Of a stretch of 64,000 nt of DNA, positions 1 to 8,910 are shown one piece after another. Made by a program: the position numbers and the translations under genes. Position 1 is the first letter of the stretch; every line of letters begins with the position of its first letter. This DNA is from Bacteroidales bacterium (GTDB taxonomy: Bacteria; Bacteroidota; Bacteroidia; Bacteroidales; UBA1715): positions 1 to 64,000 of the forward strand of contig JAITUU010000037.1 of NCBI GenBank assembly GCA_031286165.1, read 5' to 3'. Below the pieces are notes generated by a model that had not been told where the DNA came from, searched no databases, and worked only from the letters and a program-made list of their open reading frames with translations.

Positions 1-759
1 TCGCCAAGCCGCTACGTAGATTGGCACGATGCCGGCATAGACACCGTGTATGTGTATGAACGCACATGGGCAGGTTGCGAAGGCTTCGATACACTTGTAG
101 TGCAAGTTGCACCCTATCCCGAAGCATACTTCACATGGAGTTTACCCGGCGCAGGCACTACCATAGAGTTTTTAGATAGTTCCTATCAAGCACCTATTGT
201 GAGCAAATACGACCCAAGCGCACCGCCGATTAACCTGTCGTACACCATGGCATGGAATTTCGATAAAGTGCCGGGCACGCCGAAAACACACATAGATACC
301 ATAGTGGAATTTGAAGACCGCTTCCGCCCAATTTGGGTGCGCGAATATACCTACGGCTACAAAAATCCAATACTCACCGTTACCAACGAATACGGCTGTT
401 CGAGCAGTTATTCAACAGAAATTTTTGTGGACATTCGTGCCGGCGTATATATTCCAAACGCATTCAGCCCTACCAATGCTGCTGCCGGAGTTCGCACCTT
501 CAAACCGCTCGCCTTCAATTTGGAATCTATCAAATTCTCGGTGTTCGACAAATGGGGTAACTTACTCTACTACTCCGAAGATATACAAGACGGCACCTTC
601 ACCGGCGCATGGGACGGAACCTACAACGGCGAATTGCTCCAAAGCGATGTATATATTTGGAAAATGGAAGCAAAATTCTTAGACGGTACCACATGGGCAG
701 GTCAAAAAACCGCTCTCGGCGGCTACACTAAGTTCGGTAACGTTACTTTAATACGCTAA
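1..759 (+). CDS. C-terminal part of a large surface protein with T9SS type B (gliding motility-associated, CHU_C) sorting domain; truncated at window start
   Basis: Frame 1 is open from base 1. C-terminus YIPNAFSPTN...FSVFDKWGNLLYYSED...GAWDGTYNGELLQSDVYIWKME is characteristic of CHU_C domains. Confidence 0.85.
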   Translation, partial: SPSRYVDWHDAGIDTVYVYERTWAGCEGFDTLVVQVAPYPEAYFTWSLPGAGTTIEFLDSSYQAPIVSKYDPSAPPINLSYTMAWNFDKVPGTPKTHIDTIVEFEDRFRPIWVREYTYGYKNPILTVTNEYGCSSSYSTEIFVDIRAGVYIPNAFSPTNAAAGVRTFKPLAFNLESIKFSVFDKWGNLLYYSEDIQDGTFTGAWDGTYNGELLQSDVYIWKMEAKFLDGTTWAGQKTALGGYTKFGNVTLIR

Positions 760-776
760 TGTGCTACTATGCTACT

Positions 777-813
777 AAAACCCCCAATCGAAATGTTTCG
801 GTTGGGGGTTTTT
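777..813 (+). terminator. Rho-independent terminator
   Basis: CCCCCAAtCGAAAtgTTTCGgTTGGGGG followed by TTTTT, directly after the stop codon at 759. Confidence 0.85.
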
Positions 814-953
814 AGTATATCTCACTACTTGATACTTATTACTTGATACCATATTAGCATATTGGCATATTTTCACATTTTTTATCCCTCATTCCGAAAA
901 AAAATGTTTCTTTGCAAAAAATATGTAATTATCAGTGATATACGTACACAACT

Positions 954-2372
954 ATGAAGAACACCTATTTTAATTTGATTGAGCAAAGTTTCTACTTTCC
1001 TCAGGAGGGTTTCGACCTCCGCGATGGTTTTTTGTCGTTTCAGGGCGTTTCGTTAAAGTATTTGATTGACAAATACGAAACTCCCTTTCGATTTATTTAT
1101 TTGCCCAAAATTGGCGAACAAATCAAAAAAGCACGCAATCTTTTTAATAAGGCTATCAAATATTACAACTACAAAGGTTCGTATCAATACTGCTATTGCA
1201 CCAAGTGCAACCACTTTTATCATGTTATCAACGAGGCACTCAAACACAGCGTGAATTTAGAAACCTCATCGTCTTTCGACATTGATTTGATACTAAAACT
1301 CTATCAAGAGAAAAAAGTAGATAAATCGCTCATAGTGATTCACAATGGCTACAAAACCGATGATTATTTGAAAAAAATCATTCTTCTGCGTGATTTAGGT
1401 TTCAAAAATACCATTACCGTGCTCGATAGCACCGAAGAACTCAACCGCTTGGAAAAAGTACTCGGTCGCAAAAAAATTCAAATCGGACTGCGCATGGCAA
1501 TAGATGAAGAATCACAGTCGGCATACTACACCTCGCGTTTGGGCATTCGCCACAACGAAATTGTGCATTTTTACAATAAACGCATAAAACCCAAAAAGAA
1601 TTTAGAACTCAAAATGTTGCATTTCTTTGTAGATTCGGGCATTAAAGATAGTTTGTATTATTGGGGCGAATTTCAAAAAGCACTCAAACTCTACATTAAT
1701 CTAAAAAAACAGTGCGACACCCTCGACTCTCTCGATTTGGGCGGCGGTTTCCCTATTCGCAATCACTTAGGATTTGAGTACGACTACGAATATATGATAG
1801 GTGAAATTATAAAAAACATAAAAGAAGCCTGCGCAAAAGAAAAAATCAGCGACCCACATCTCTACACCGAATTTGGGAAATATACGGTGGGCGAAAGCGG
1901 TGCAATTATTTTCAAAGTACTCGAACAAAAACAGCAAAACGACACCGAAAGTTGGTATATTATCAACAATAGTTTGATGAACACCATTCCCGATGCGTGG
2001 TCAATTCACGAAAAATTTATTTTGCTGCCCGTGAATAAGTGGGACAACGAATATAAGCGCGTAAACATTGGTGGCATTAGTTGCGACCACTCCGACTACT
2101 ACAACTCCGAAGATTTGAATCAGGAAGTAATGCTGCCGGCGTATTCCGAAAAAGAAAAAGAACCGCTCTATATAGGATTTTTCCACACAGGAGCCTATCA
2201 AGATTCCATAAGCGGCTACGGCGGCATTAAGCACTGCCTCATTCCTTCGCCCAAGCACATTATTATAGACCGCGATGAAACCGGCAACATTATAGACTAC
2301 GTGTATCGCGAAGAACAATCTGCCGATGCCATGTTCAAAATTTTGGGCTATAATCGCGAAGAGAACAGTTAA
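954..2372 (+). CDS. Biosynthetic arginine decarboxylase-like (PLP-dependent, alanine racemase-fold decarboxylase)
   Basis: 472 aa. YCYCTKCNHFYHVINEAL, NLETSSSFDIDLI, LDLGGGFPIRNH and YTEFGKYTVGESGAIIF resemble group III-fold decarboxylases. Confidence 0.75.
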   Translation: MKNTYFNLIEQSFYFPQEGFDLRDGFLSFQGVSLKYLIDKYETPFRFIYLPKIGEQIKKARNLFNKAIKYYNYKGSYQYCYCTKCNHFYHVINEALKHSVNLETSSSFDIDLILKLYQEKKVDKSLIVIHNGYKTDDYLKKIILLRDLGFKNTITVLDSTEELNRLEKVLGRKKIQIGLRMAIDEESQSAYYTSRLGIRHNEIVHFYNKRIKPKKNLELKMLHFFVDSGIKDSLYYWGEFQKALKLYINLKKQCDTLDSLDLGGGFPIRNHLGFEYDYEYMIGEIIKNIKEACAKEKISDPHLYTEFGKYTVGESGAIIFKVLEQKQQNDTESWYIINNSLMNTIPDAWSIHEKFILLPVNKWDNEYKRVNIGGISCDHSDYYNSEDLNQEVMLPAYSEKEKEPLYIGFFHTGAYQDSISGYGGIKHCLIPSPKHIIIDRDETGNIIDYVYREEQSADAMFKILGYNREENS

Positions 2373-2374
2373 AA

Positions 2375-3142
2375 ATGCCCACATTTCTATTCCACGATAT
2401 TATAATAGGACCTATTCGCAGTCGGCGCATGGGGCTATCGCTGGGGGTGAATTTACTACCCACCGACCATAAATTTTGCAATTTCAACTGCATTTATTGC
2501 GAATGTGGGCTAAATGAACAGGTACCCAAAAACTATGTGCCACACCTGCCCTCGCACAAAGAAGTGATAGAACACTTGGCGGTGAGTTTGCAAACGGTAG
2601 AACAAAAACCCGATGCCATAACCTTTGCCGGCAACGGCGAACCTACCATTCACCCCGAATTTGCCGAAATTATACACGATGTGATTGTGCTACGCAATAC
2701 TCACTCGCCCCAAAGCGAAGTGGTGGTACTCACCAACGCCACACAACTGCATAAACCACATATTTTGAGTGCATTACAAGAAGTAGATAGATGTATGTTC
2801 AAACTCGATTCGGCTATTCCCGAAACCATTGCGGCTATCAATCAACCGGCACAGAGAGACTATTTGGAAAACTTCGTGCACAATATACAAGCCTTCAAAG
2901 GCAAAAAAATTATTCAAACCATGTTTTTGCGCGGCACTGTGTGCGGAAAAACCATAGATAACACCACCGATACGGAAATTGATGCCTTGATAGCACTCTA
3001 TAAAAAACTCCGTGCAGACGAAGTATTTGTATATTCTATTCAGCGCGACACTCCGCTCCCACTCAAAACCGTGTCGCACGAAGAATTGAGCAGCATTGCG
3101 CAAAAAATACAAGCCGCCGGTATTGTGGTGCGCATTTCGTAA
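2375..3142 (+). CDS. Radical SAM protein
   Basis: CNFNCIYCECG (CxxxCxxC), GNGEPTIHPEF; starts 2 nt after the previous stop. Confidence 0.85.
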   Translation: MPTFLFHDIIIGPIRSRRMGLSLGVNLLPTDHKFCNFNCIYCECGLNEQVPKNYVPHLPSHKEVIEHLAVSLQTVEQKPDAITFAGNGEPTIHPEFAEIIHDVIVLRNTHSPQSEVVVLTNATQLHKPHILSALQEVDRCMFKLDSAIPETIAAINQPAQRDYLENFVHNIQAFKGKKIIQTMFLRGTVCGKTIDNTTDTEIDALIALYKKLRADEVFVYSIQRDTPLPLKTVSHEELSSIAQKIQAAGIVVRIS

Positions 3143-3155
3143 ATTCCCCTACCCC

Positions 3156-4172
3156 ATGCAGCATATAGAAAACTCCACCGTGATAGTTGCTCCGCTCGAT
3201 TGGGGATTGGGGCACGCAAGTCGCTGTATTCCAATCATTAAAACACTTCTTGCGCACAATAATCGCTGTATTATAGCATCTTCGGGACGAGCACTCGCTC
3301 TCCTTCGTTTGGAAGTTCCCGCACTCGAATACGAAGAACTTCCTGCGTACAATATTCGGTACGGACGGAATACATTCTCTACCTTTTTCAAACTGCTGGC
3401 ACAAATACCCAAAGCACTGAAAATCAAACAAAAAGAACAAAACATTGCCAATACGCTCGTGCAAAAATACCACGCAAACTATATTATTTCCGACAATCGT
3501 TTCGGCATGTATTCGCCGCTATGCACCTCTATTTTTGTAACGCATCAAATTCGTATTCGCCTGCCACTGCTGCTGCAAGCATTTGAATATCTATTTTTTA
3601 TGGCAAACAAACGCATGATTGCGCACTTCAATGAATGTTGGATTCCCGACTACGAAGGCTCACAAAATCTTTCGGGCATACTTTCGCATAGTTGGAAAAT
3701 TCCCAATACCTATTATATAGGTATGCTTTCGGCACGCGAACGAGTGAACGTATCGAAAAACTATGATATTGTGTGCATACTTTCGGGACCCGAACCGCAA
3801 CGCGGACTATTTGAAACAGCACTTCTCGAAATTCTGCCGCAATTACCCTACACATCGTGCGTGGTGCAAGGAATTGTGAGCGAAGAACATACAACAACAC
3901 ACACAGGAAATTGCGAAATCCGCCCTTTTTCCACCAATAAAGACATCAACCAACTGCTTTGCAGCGCAAAAATCATTGTTTCCCGCGCAGGATACAGTTC
4001 GCTCATGGATTACGAAAAACTACACCTTCGGGCGATTTTAGTGCCCACTCCGGGTCAAAGCGAGCAGAAATATTTGAGTAAATATGTAGGTAAAAATCAT
4101 CGCTATTTTCATATTTCACAGCGCGATTTGCGCAAAAAACTACCTGTATTATTACACAAAATTGTACAATAG
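3156..4172 (+). CDS. Glycosyltransferase family 28/MurG-like protein
   Basis: VIVAPLDWGLGHASRCIPIIKTL N-terminus; C-terminal SRAGYSSLMDYEKLHLRAILVPTPGQSEQKYLSKYV. ATG at 3156 preferred over the ORF-track start. Confidence 0.75.
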   Translation: MQHIENSTVIVAPLDWGLGHASRCIPIIKTLLAHNNRCIIASSGRALALLRLEVPALEYEELPAYNIRYGRNTFSTFFKLLAQIPKALKIKQKEQNIANTLVQKYHANYIISDNRFGMYSPLCTSIFVTHQIRIRLPLLLQAFEYLFFMANKRMIAHFNECWIPDYEGSQNLSGILSHSWKIPNTYYIGMLSARERVNVSKNYDIVCILSGPEPQRGLFETALLEILPQLPYTSCVVQGIVSEEHTTTHTGNCEIRPFSTNKDINQLLCSAKIIVSRAGYSSLMDYEKLHLRAILVPTPGQSEQKYLSKYVGKNHRYFHISQRDLRKKLPVLLHKIVQ

Positions 4173-4295
4173 TACTGAGCAAAATAATATTGAACATTGC
4201 CGAGAATCATAAAAAAAATACTGCAAGAGCGAAGAAAATGATATACCTTCGCAAACGAAAACGAACACCAATTACAAACTGAAATTCAGCAAATC

Positions 4296-5228
4296 ATGAA
4301 ACCCTTCCTTACCTTAGCACTCTGCGCTTTGTGCGCCATACATACTGTGGCGCAAGACGTACAACCTGCGCTTGATACACAAAATTCACAACAAGCGCAA
4401 AAACCTGTAATCGGCATAGTGCTCGGCGGCGGTGGTGCGTTGGGATTTGCCCACATTGGCGCACTCAAAGCCTTAGAAGAAGTTGGCATACGCAGTGAAT
4501 ACATTTCGGGGGCAAGCATGGGTGCCATTATTGGTTCGCTTTATGCCTTTGGCTATTCGCCCGATGAAATTGTGCGTTTGGTAGAAGAACAGGAAGCCTA
4601 CAAAATCAGTAAAATCATGAATTTCAATATTTTTAATTCCACAGGAATATCAAATCAAAAGAAACTTTCGCAAATTCTGACAAATATTCTGCCAACCGAC
4701 AGTTTCGATTCTCTGCGCTGTTTTTACGCACTTTCCATGACCGATATTGTGAATTTGGAACCGCACTACGTGTGGAGCGGCGATAATTTGCGCACGCACA
4801 TTATGGCTTCGGCGGCTATTCCGGCAGTGTATGAACCCATAGAACTGAACAATACTGTGTATGTGGACGGCGGCGTAACCGATAATCTGCCCATAGAACC
4901 GCTCATTGGGCGATGTTCTGCCATTATTATGCTCGATGTGGATTATCACACTATGGATTGTGCGGAATATTCCAAAAAAACACTCCTTTTGCGCACCACT
5001 GCGGCAGCACTCAAACAAGCAAATTTGCCACGCATAAAAAAAGCAAATTACTACGTACAATTCCCCGCTCTCGGCAATTACACCATGTTCGATTTCAAAC
5101 AGTTCAAAACCATTGTGGAAATTGGCTACAATGGCATGAAACAATACTTGGAGGAAAATCCCGAATTGGTGCAGTTAGCACAAAGTATGCAATCAACAGC
5201 AACGCCTTCGGCTGCGGTGGCGCAGTAA
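4296..5228 (+). CDS. Patatin-like phospholipase family protein (secreted)
   Basis: Signal peptide; GGGGALGFAHIGAL, GASMGAIIG (GxSxG-type nucleophile elbow), DGGVTDNLP. Confidence 0.9.
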   Translation: MKPFLTLALCALCAIHTVAQDVQPALDTQNSQQAQKPVIGIVLGGGGALGFAHIGALKALEEVGIRSEYISGASMGAIIGSLYAFGYSPDEIVRLVEEQEAYKISKIMNFNIFNSTGISNQKKLSQILTNILPTDSFDSLRCFYALSMTDIVNLEPHYVWSGDNLRTHIMASAAIPAVYEPIELNNTVYVDGGVTDNLPIEPLIGRCSAIIMLDVDYHTMDCAEYSKKTLLLRTTAAALKQANLPRIKKANYYVQFPALGNYTMFDFKQFKTIVEIGYNGMKQYLEENPELVQLAQSMQSTATPSAAVAQ

Positions 5229-5945
5229 TTATTCTTGCGGCGCGGACGTTTGCGCCTCGCGTTCATAAGGGCGAAATACATAGCACAGCCCGTATTCCTC
5301 CGCTTTTTGACGTTTTTCGTCAGCCGGCAGGTGAGCAAATGTGTGTTCCACATTGTTCCAAATTTCGAGAATCAGTTCGTCTGCCTCATCGCGCAATTTT
5401 TGAATATATTCCGAGCCGTTTTCTTTGGTGTCGTGATTGAATTGCGTGCTTTTGAGTTTTATGGCATACTTATTATATATTACACTCAGCACCGAAATTC
5501 TGGGGTTCGACATAGGTGTACCGCCGTCTTGCACGCGCTGTTCTTCGCCGTCTATCAGTTTTTTGCCCCACAGCAGCAAATCCTCATCGGTTTTCAGTTT
5601 CGGGAATTTTTTACCGTTTTTTTCTACATCGTAGTATCGCCACGCATCGACAGGAATTTCGCCGCGCTGAATACTCATACTCAGCACTTGCAAAAAATGC
5701 GTAATGTACATACGAATTTGCTTTTGCAAATGGGTCAATTCACCGTTTTTTTCCACATAATGTTCGCTGTTTTCACGATGATTGCGAATACTTGTTTTAA
5801 ACGTGGGCAAAAAAAACTTTGCACGAGTGAGGGTTTTATAATCGAAGGCAATGTCGGAAGGGTGCATTCCCAGGGTTATATTTATGGCTTTACTAATGGC
5901 GCGAGTGCGTGCAGCATCGGTATTGGGCAATCTTCGGTAAGGCAT
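5229..5945 (-). CDS. Conserved hypothetical protein
   Basis: 238 aa ORF, convergent with and adjacent to the patatin gene; composition coherent; no recognised domain. Confidence 0.7.
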   Translation of the reverse strand: MPYRRLPNTDAARTRAISKAINITLGMHPSDIAFDYKTLTRAKFFLPTFKTSIRNHRENSEHYVEKNGELTHLQKQIRMYITHFLQVLSMSIQRGEIPVDAWRYYDVEKNGKKFPKLKTDEDLLLWGKKLIDGEEQRVQDGGTPMSNPRISVLSVIYNKYAIKLKSTQFNHDTKENGSEYIQKLRDEADELILEIWNNVEHTFAHLPADEKRQKAEEYGLCYVFRPYEREAQTSAPQE

Positions 5946-6042
5946 TATGGCGTGTTTTTATTTGTGTACAGCAATAATACGCAAACATTTGCACTGCGAA
6001 TGCAAAAATCACAATAAAAAATCAACAGGTTTTAAACCATTC

Positions 6043-6438
6043 GCAGGAAATCAGACAGCAAAAAAACCACCAAAATCATAAAAGCACTTTCGGAGCAATG
6101 AATGCGCTTTGCAAGCCACACCTGCTTGCGTCCTTCGCGTGCAAGGTATTCGCGTATAATGTTCCCTATATGTAAAGTGGTGGTTTCTTGCTTAAAAAAA
6201 AGCGTAAACTATTTCGTAATGCGCTTATTTTATCTGAGGTTCGGCAAAACCTTTGTATGCAATTAAGCACGAAACAGCCCACGCCAAACGGCGCGAAGCT
6301 TCGCAAACTTATTCTTGCATACGTTTGAAATTTTGCCGATTTCAGATAAAGAATGAAGCGTTGAAGTTCTAATTCAATATGGTATGTTTTTTAATTTTCT
6401 ATTTTTCGTTGGCAGGGTGGTTTTTAATTCTTTCCTGC
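6043..6438. repeat. Non-coding block of nested inverted repeats (candidate structured RNA or degenerate MITE-like element)
   Basis: Ends gcaggaaa-N11-aaaaaccacc (6043-6071) and ggtggtttttaattctttcctgc (6416-6438) are inverted copies with a length difference. Inner arms 6222-6262 and 6315-6360 are near-complementary. Perfect palindrome GCGAAGCTTCGC at 6293-6304. Confidence 0.5.
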
Positions 6439-6590
6439 AAATATAGTGTTCTTTTTTAAATTACCAACTTCCTATTTCCGAACCACTCATCACTAACTCT
6501 CTTAAACGGTTTATAACTATTTTATAAAAAGTAGAAGCATTGCACAATAAAACCGAATAAAGTATGTACTTTTGCAAAAATTTTTGAGCA

Positions 6591-7700
6591 TTGGAATTAC
6601 TGATTGTAAATACAAGGAAAAAAATAGCAAAAACGCAGGTAAAATCGCCCGCTACAACGCAGGAAATTCCTGATAGTTTGGGGGTTATTTCTTTCCAAGA
6701 AGTAGAGCGTTCGCCCAAGCATTTGACCTACCCTTTGCAATCGCTTACGCACCCTGTTGCTCCCATAGATACCGCAACTACTCTCGCTCCTATTCAAGAA
6801 ATAAGCGACAGCGTGGCAATTTCCGCCCCACTTTCCGTACCCGAAACGAATACTGCACTCATTCAACCGCCATTTACGCACCGAAATTCCTTTGCTCCCG
6901 ATTTTAGCATCTCGCTTTTCGACCACGCCGGAGCACTTCCCATGAATCTTCGCAATTTTGGCGCACAACCCACGCTTTCGCAGGATTTTAAGGAAAAAGT
7001 ATTTGTAATCAATTACAAAAAAATCAACGACACGAGTAATAATTGGGCATTTTGGCTCATTTTCGGCTGTTTGGCATTGTTGTGCTTTGCTCGCATACGC
7101 TATCGCAAGCAGTTTAATTCCTTTTTATCGTCTATTTTTCATTACAATTTATTGCTAAAAACCATTCGCAACGGCGGAGAAAACACCAAACAACTTTCTA
7201 CCATACTGCAAATTCTGTTTTCAATCAATACCTCACTATTTTTGTATCAAACCGTGAATTATTTCTTAGCCTTACAAGTGTCGGGTTTGCAGAATATGGC
7301 ATGGGTGGGTGCCGGAGCGGTGGTATTATTTCTATTGTACGTACTCAAAAGCGCGTTTTTACGCGCATTGGGTGGTGTATATCAGCAAAGTTCTTATGTA
7401 CAGAAATATTTATTCAACGTATTTTTATACAACAAAGCCATCGGGCTGTTTCTCTTCCCCGTAGTTATTTGTTTTGCCTTTGTTCAGCCGCACATTATAG
7501 GTCATGGCACCATTATAGCCATAGGAGTTGCTCTCATTGCATTTTTCTATCTTTTGCGCATCATTCGCGGCGTTTCCATGAGTTTAAAATCCGGCATATC
7601 GCCATTTTACATACTACTTTTTATTTGCCTGCTCGAATTTTTGCCTCTCGCATTACTTGCCAAAATCACTACCATAGTACTCAATTCTCTCAGTTTATAA
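6591..7700 (+). CDS. DUF4271-like integral membrane protein
   Basis: Several hydrophobic helices in the C-terminal half; located immediately upstream of hemD as is typical for DUF4271 in Bacteroidetes. Start codon (TTG) uncertain. Confidence 0.65.
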   Translation: MELLIVNTRKKIAKTQVKSPATTQEIPDSLGVISFQEVERSPKHLTYPLQSLTHPVAPIDTATTLAPIQEISDSVAISAPLSVPETNTALIQPPFTHRNSFAPDFSISLFDHAGALPMNLRNFGAQPTLSQDFKEKVFVINYKKINDTSNNWAFWLIFGCLALLCFARIRYRKQFNSFLSSIFHYNLLLKTIRNGGENTKQLSTILQILFSINTSLFLYQTVNYFLALQVSGLQNMAWVGAGAVVLFLLYVLKSAFLRALGGVYQQSSYVQKYLFNVFLYNKAIGLFLFPVVICFAFVQPHIIGHGTIIAIGVALIAFFYLLRIIRGVSMSLKSGISPFYILLFICLLEFLPLALLAKITTIVLNSLSL

Positions 7701-7714
7701 TCTCTGTATTTATT

Positions 7715-8461
7715 ATGAAAATTAAGAAAATTCTTGTAACTCAGCCCCGACCTCAAATTGAAAAATCACCGTATTTTGATTTGGAGAAAAACCACAACGT
7801 TCATGTGGACTTTCGCCCGTTTATACACGTGGAAGATATTGCTGCGAGCGAATTTCGCCGTCAAAAAATTGCAATTTTAGACCACACTGCGGTAATTTTT
7901 ACCTCGCGCATTGCCATAGACCACTTTTTTCGCTTGGCAAAAGAAATGCGCCTTACCATACCCGAAACCATGAAATATTTCTGTATTTCGGAAGCCACCG
8001 CTTTTTACCTGCAAAAACACATAACCTACCGCAAACGTAAGATTTTTTACGCCAACGGTACTTTCGATGATTTGATTACAATAGCAAAAAAATACAGTAA
8101 CGAGAATTTTTTTCTCCCCCTTTCCGATATTCACAAACAAGAAATTCCCGATAAACTCACCAAAGAAAAATTTAAGTTTTCCAAAGCAATTTTGTATAAA
8201 ACCGTAAGCAGTGATTTATCTGATTTACAATGTGATAGTTACGATGTAATAGTGTTTTTTACTCCAGCAGATATTGCTTCACTCAAACAAAATTTTCCGA
8301 ATTTTCAGCAAAACGATACGCTCATAGCATCGTTTGGAACTACCACCGCCAAAGCCGTAACAGACGCCGGTTTCCGATTGGATATTCCCGCTCCGGCACC
8401 AAAAGCACCTTCTATGGCTACCGCTTTGGAACAATTTATTAAAAAACACAATAAGAAATAG
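7715..8461 (+). CDS. hemD: Uroporphyrinogen-III synthase
   Basis: KKILVTQPRP...FTSRIAIDHFFR...NGTFDDLI...IASFGTTTAKAVTDAG; start at ATG 7715 rather than the long upstream ORF extension. Confidence 0.8.
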   Translation: MKIKKILVTQPRPQIEKSPYFDLEKNHNVHVDFRPFIHVEDIAASEFRRQKIAILDHTAVIFTSRIAIDHFFRLAKEMRLTIPETMKYFCISEATAFYLQKHITYRKRKIFYANGTFDDLITIAKKYSNENFFLPLSDIHKQEIPDKLTKEKFKFSKAILYKTVSSDLSDLQCDSYDVIVFFTPADIASLKQNFPNFQQNDTLIASFGTTTAKAVTDAGFRLDIPAPAPKAPSMATALEQFIKKHNKK

Positions 8462-8463
8462 AT

Positions 8464-8541
8464 ATTAGTAATTAGTTGTTAGTGATTAGAAAAACAATAA
8501 TTCAAACACATAACAACTAACAACTAACAACTAACAACTAC
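8464..8541. repeat. Heptameric repeat tracts in inverted orientation upstream of rnpA
   Basis: attagtaattagttgttagtgattag (8464-8489) and taacaactaacaactaacaactaacaactact (8511-8541); the arms are complementary. Confidence 0.8.
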
Positions 8542-8544
8542 TCA

Positions 8545-8910
8545 TTGTTTTTACAATCGCATCGCATACAGTCTAAAAAAGAGCGGGAAACACTTTTTAC
8601 GCAGGGAAATTCCTTTGTAGAATATCCCTTTAAGTTTGTGTGGACTTGTGCGCCGGCACCTGCTTTTTCGGCAAAATTGCTGGTGAGTGTTCCCAAAAAA
8701 CGCCTGCGCCATGCCGTGGATAGAAATTTTGTAAAACGCCGCATTCGTGAAACCGTGCGATTATTTGAAAAAGAACATTCTGCACAATTGCCCCATAGTG
8801 AACTGCGCGTTGCTGTTATTTTTTTAAGCGAAAACGCGCTACAATGCCCACAGAATTATGAAAATTTACGCAAAGGATTACAAAAAATCTTCTTTCCCGC
8901 AGTAAATTAA
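8545..8910 (+). CDS. rnpA: Ribonuclease P protein component
   Basis: LLVSVPKKRLRHAVDRNFVKRRIRETVRL matches the RNR motif region of RnpA. Confidence 0.85.
   Translation: MFLQSHRIQSKKERETLFTQGNSFVEYPFKFVWTCAPAPAFSAKLLVSVPKKRLRHAVDRNFVKRRIRETVRLFEKEHSAQLPHSELRVAVIFLSENALQCPQNYENLRKGLQKIFFPAVN

Noticed and set aside
5235-6017. 260-aa + strand ORF
   Set aside because: Fully antisense to 5229-5945 (-), which has better amino-acid composition; the antisense product is Phe/Ile/Cys-rich as expected for shadow ORFs in this AT-biased code.
7301-7714. N-terminal extension of the hemD ORF (386 aa)
   Set aside because: It overlaps the DUF4271-like gene in another frame and reads as shadow sequence; ATG 7715 gives the conserved HemD start.
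8511-8541. Possible CRISPR-like direct repeats
   Set aside because: 7-bp units with no spacers; part of the intergenic heptamer phenomenon. No CRISPR array or Cas gene seen anywhere in the window.
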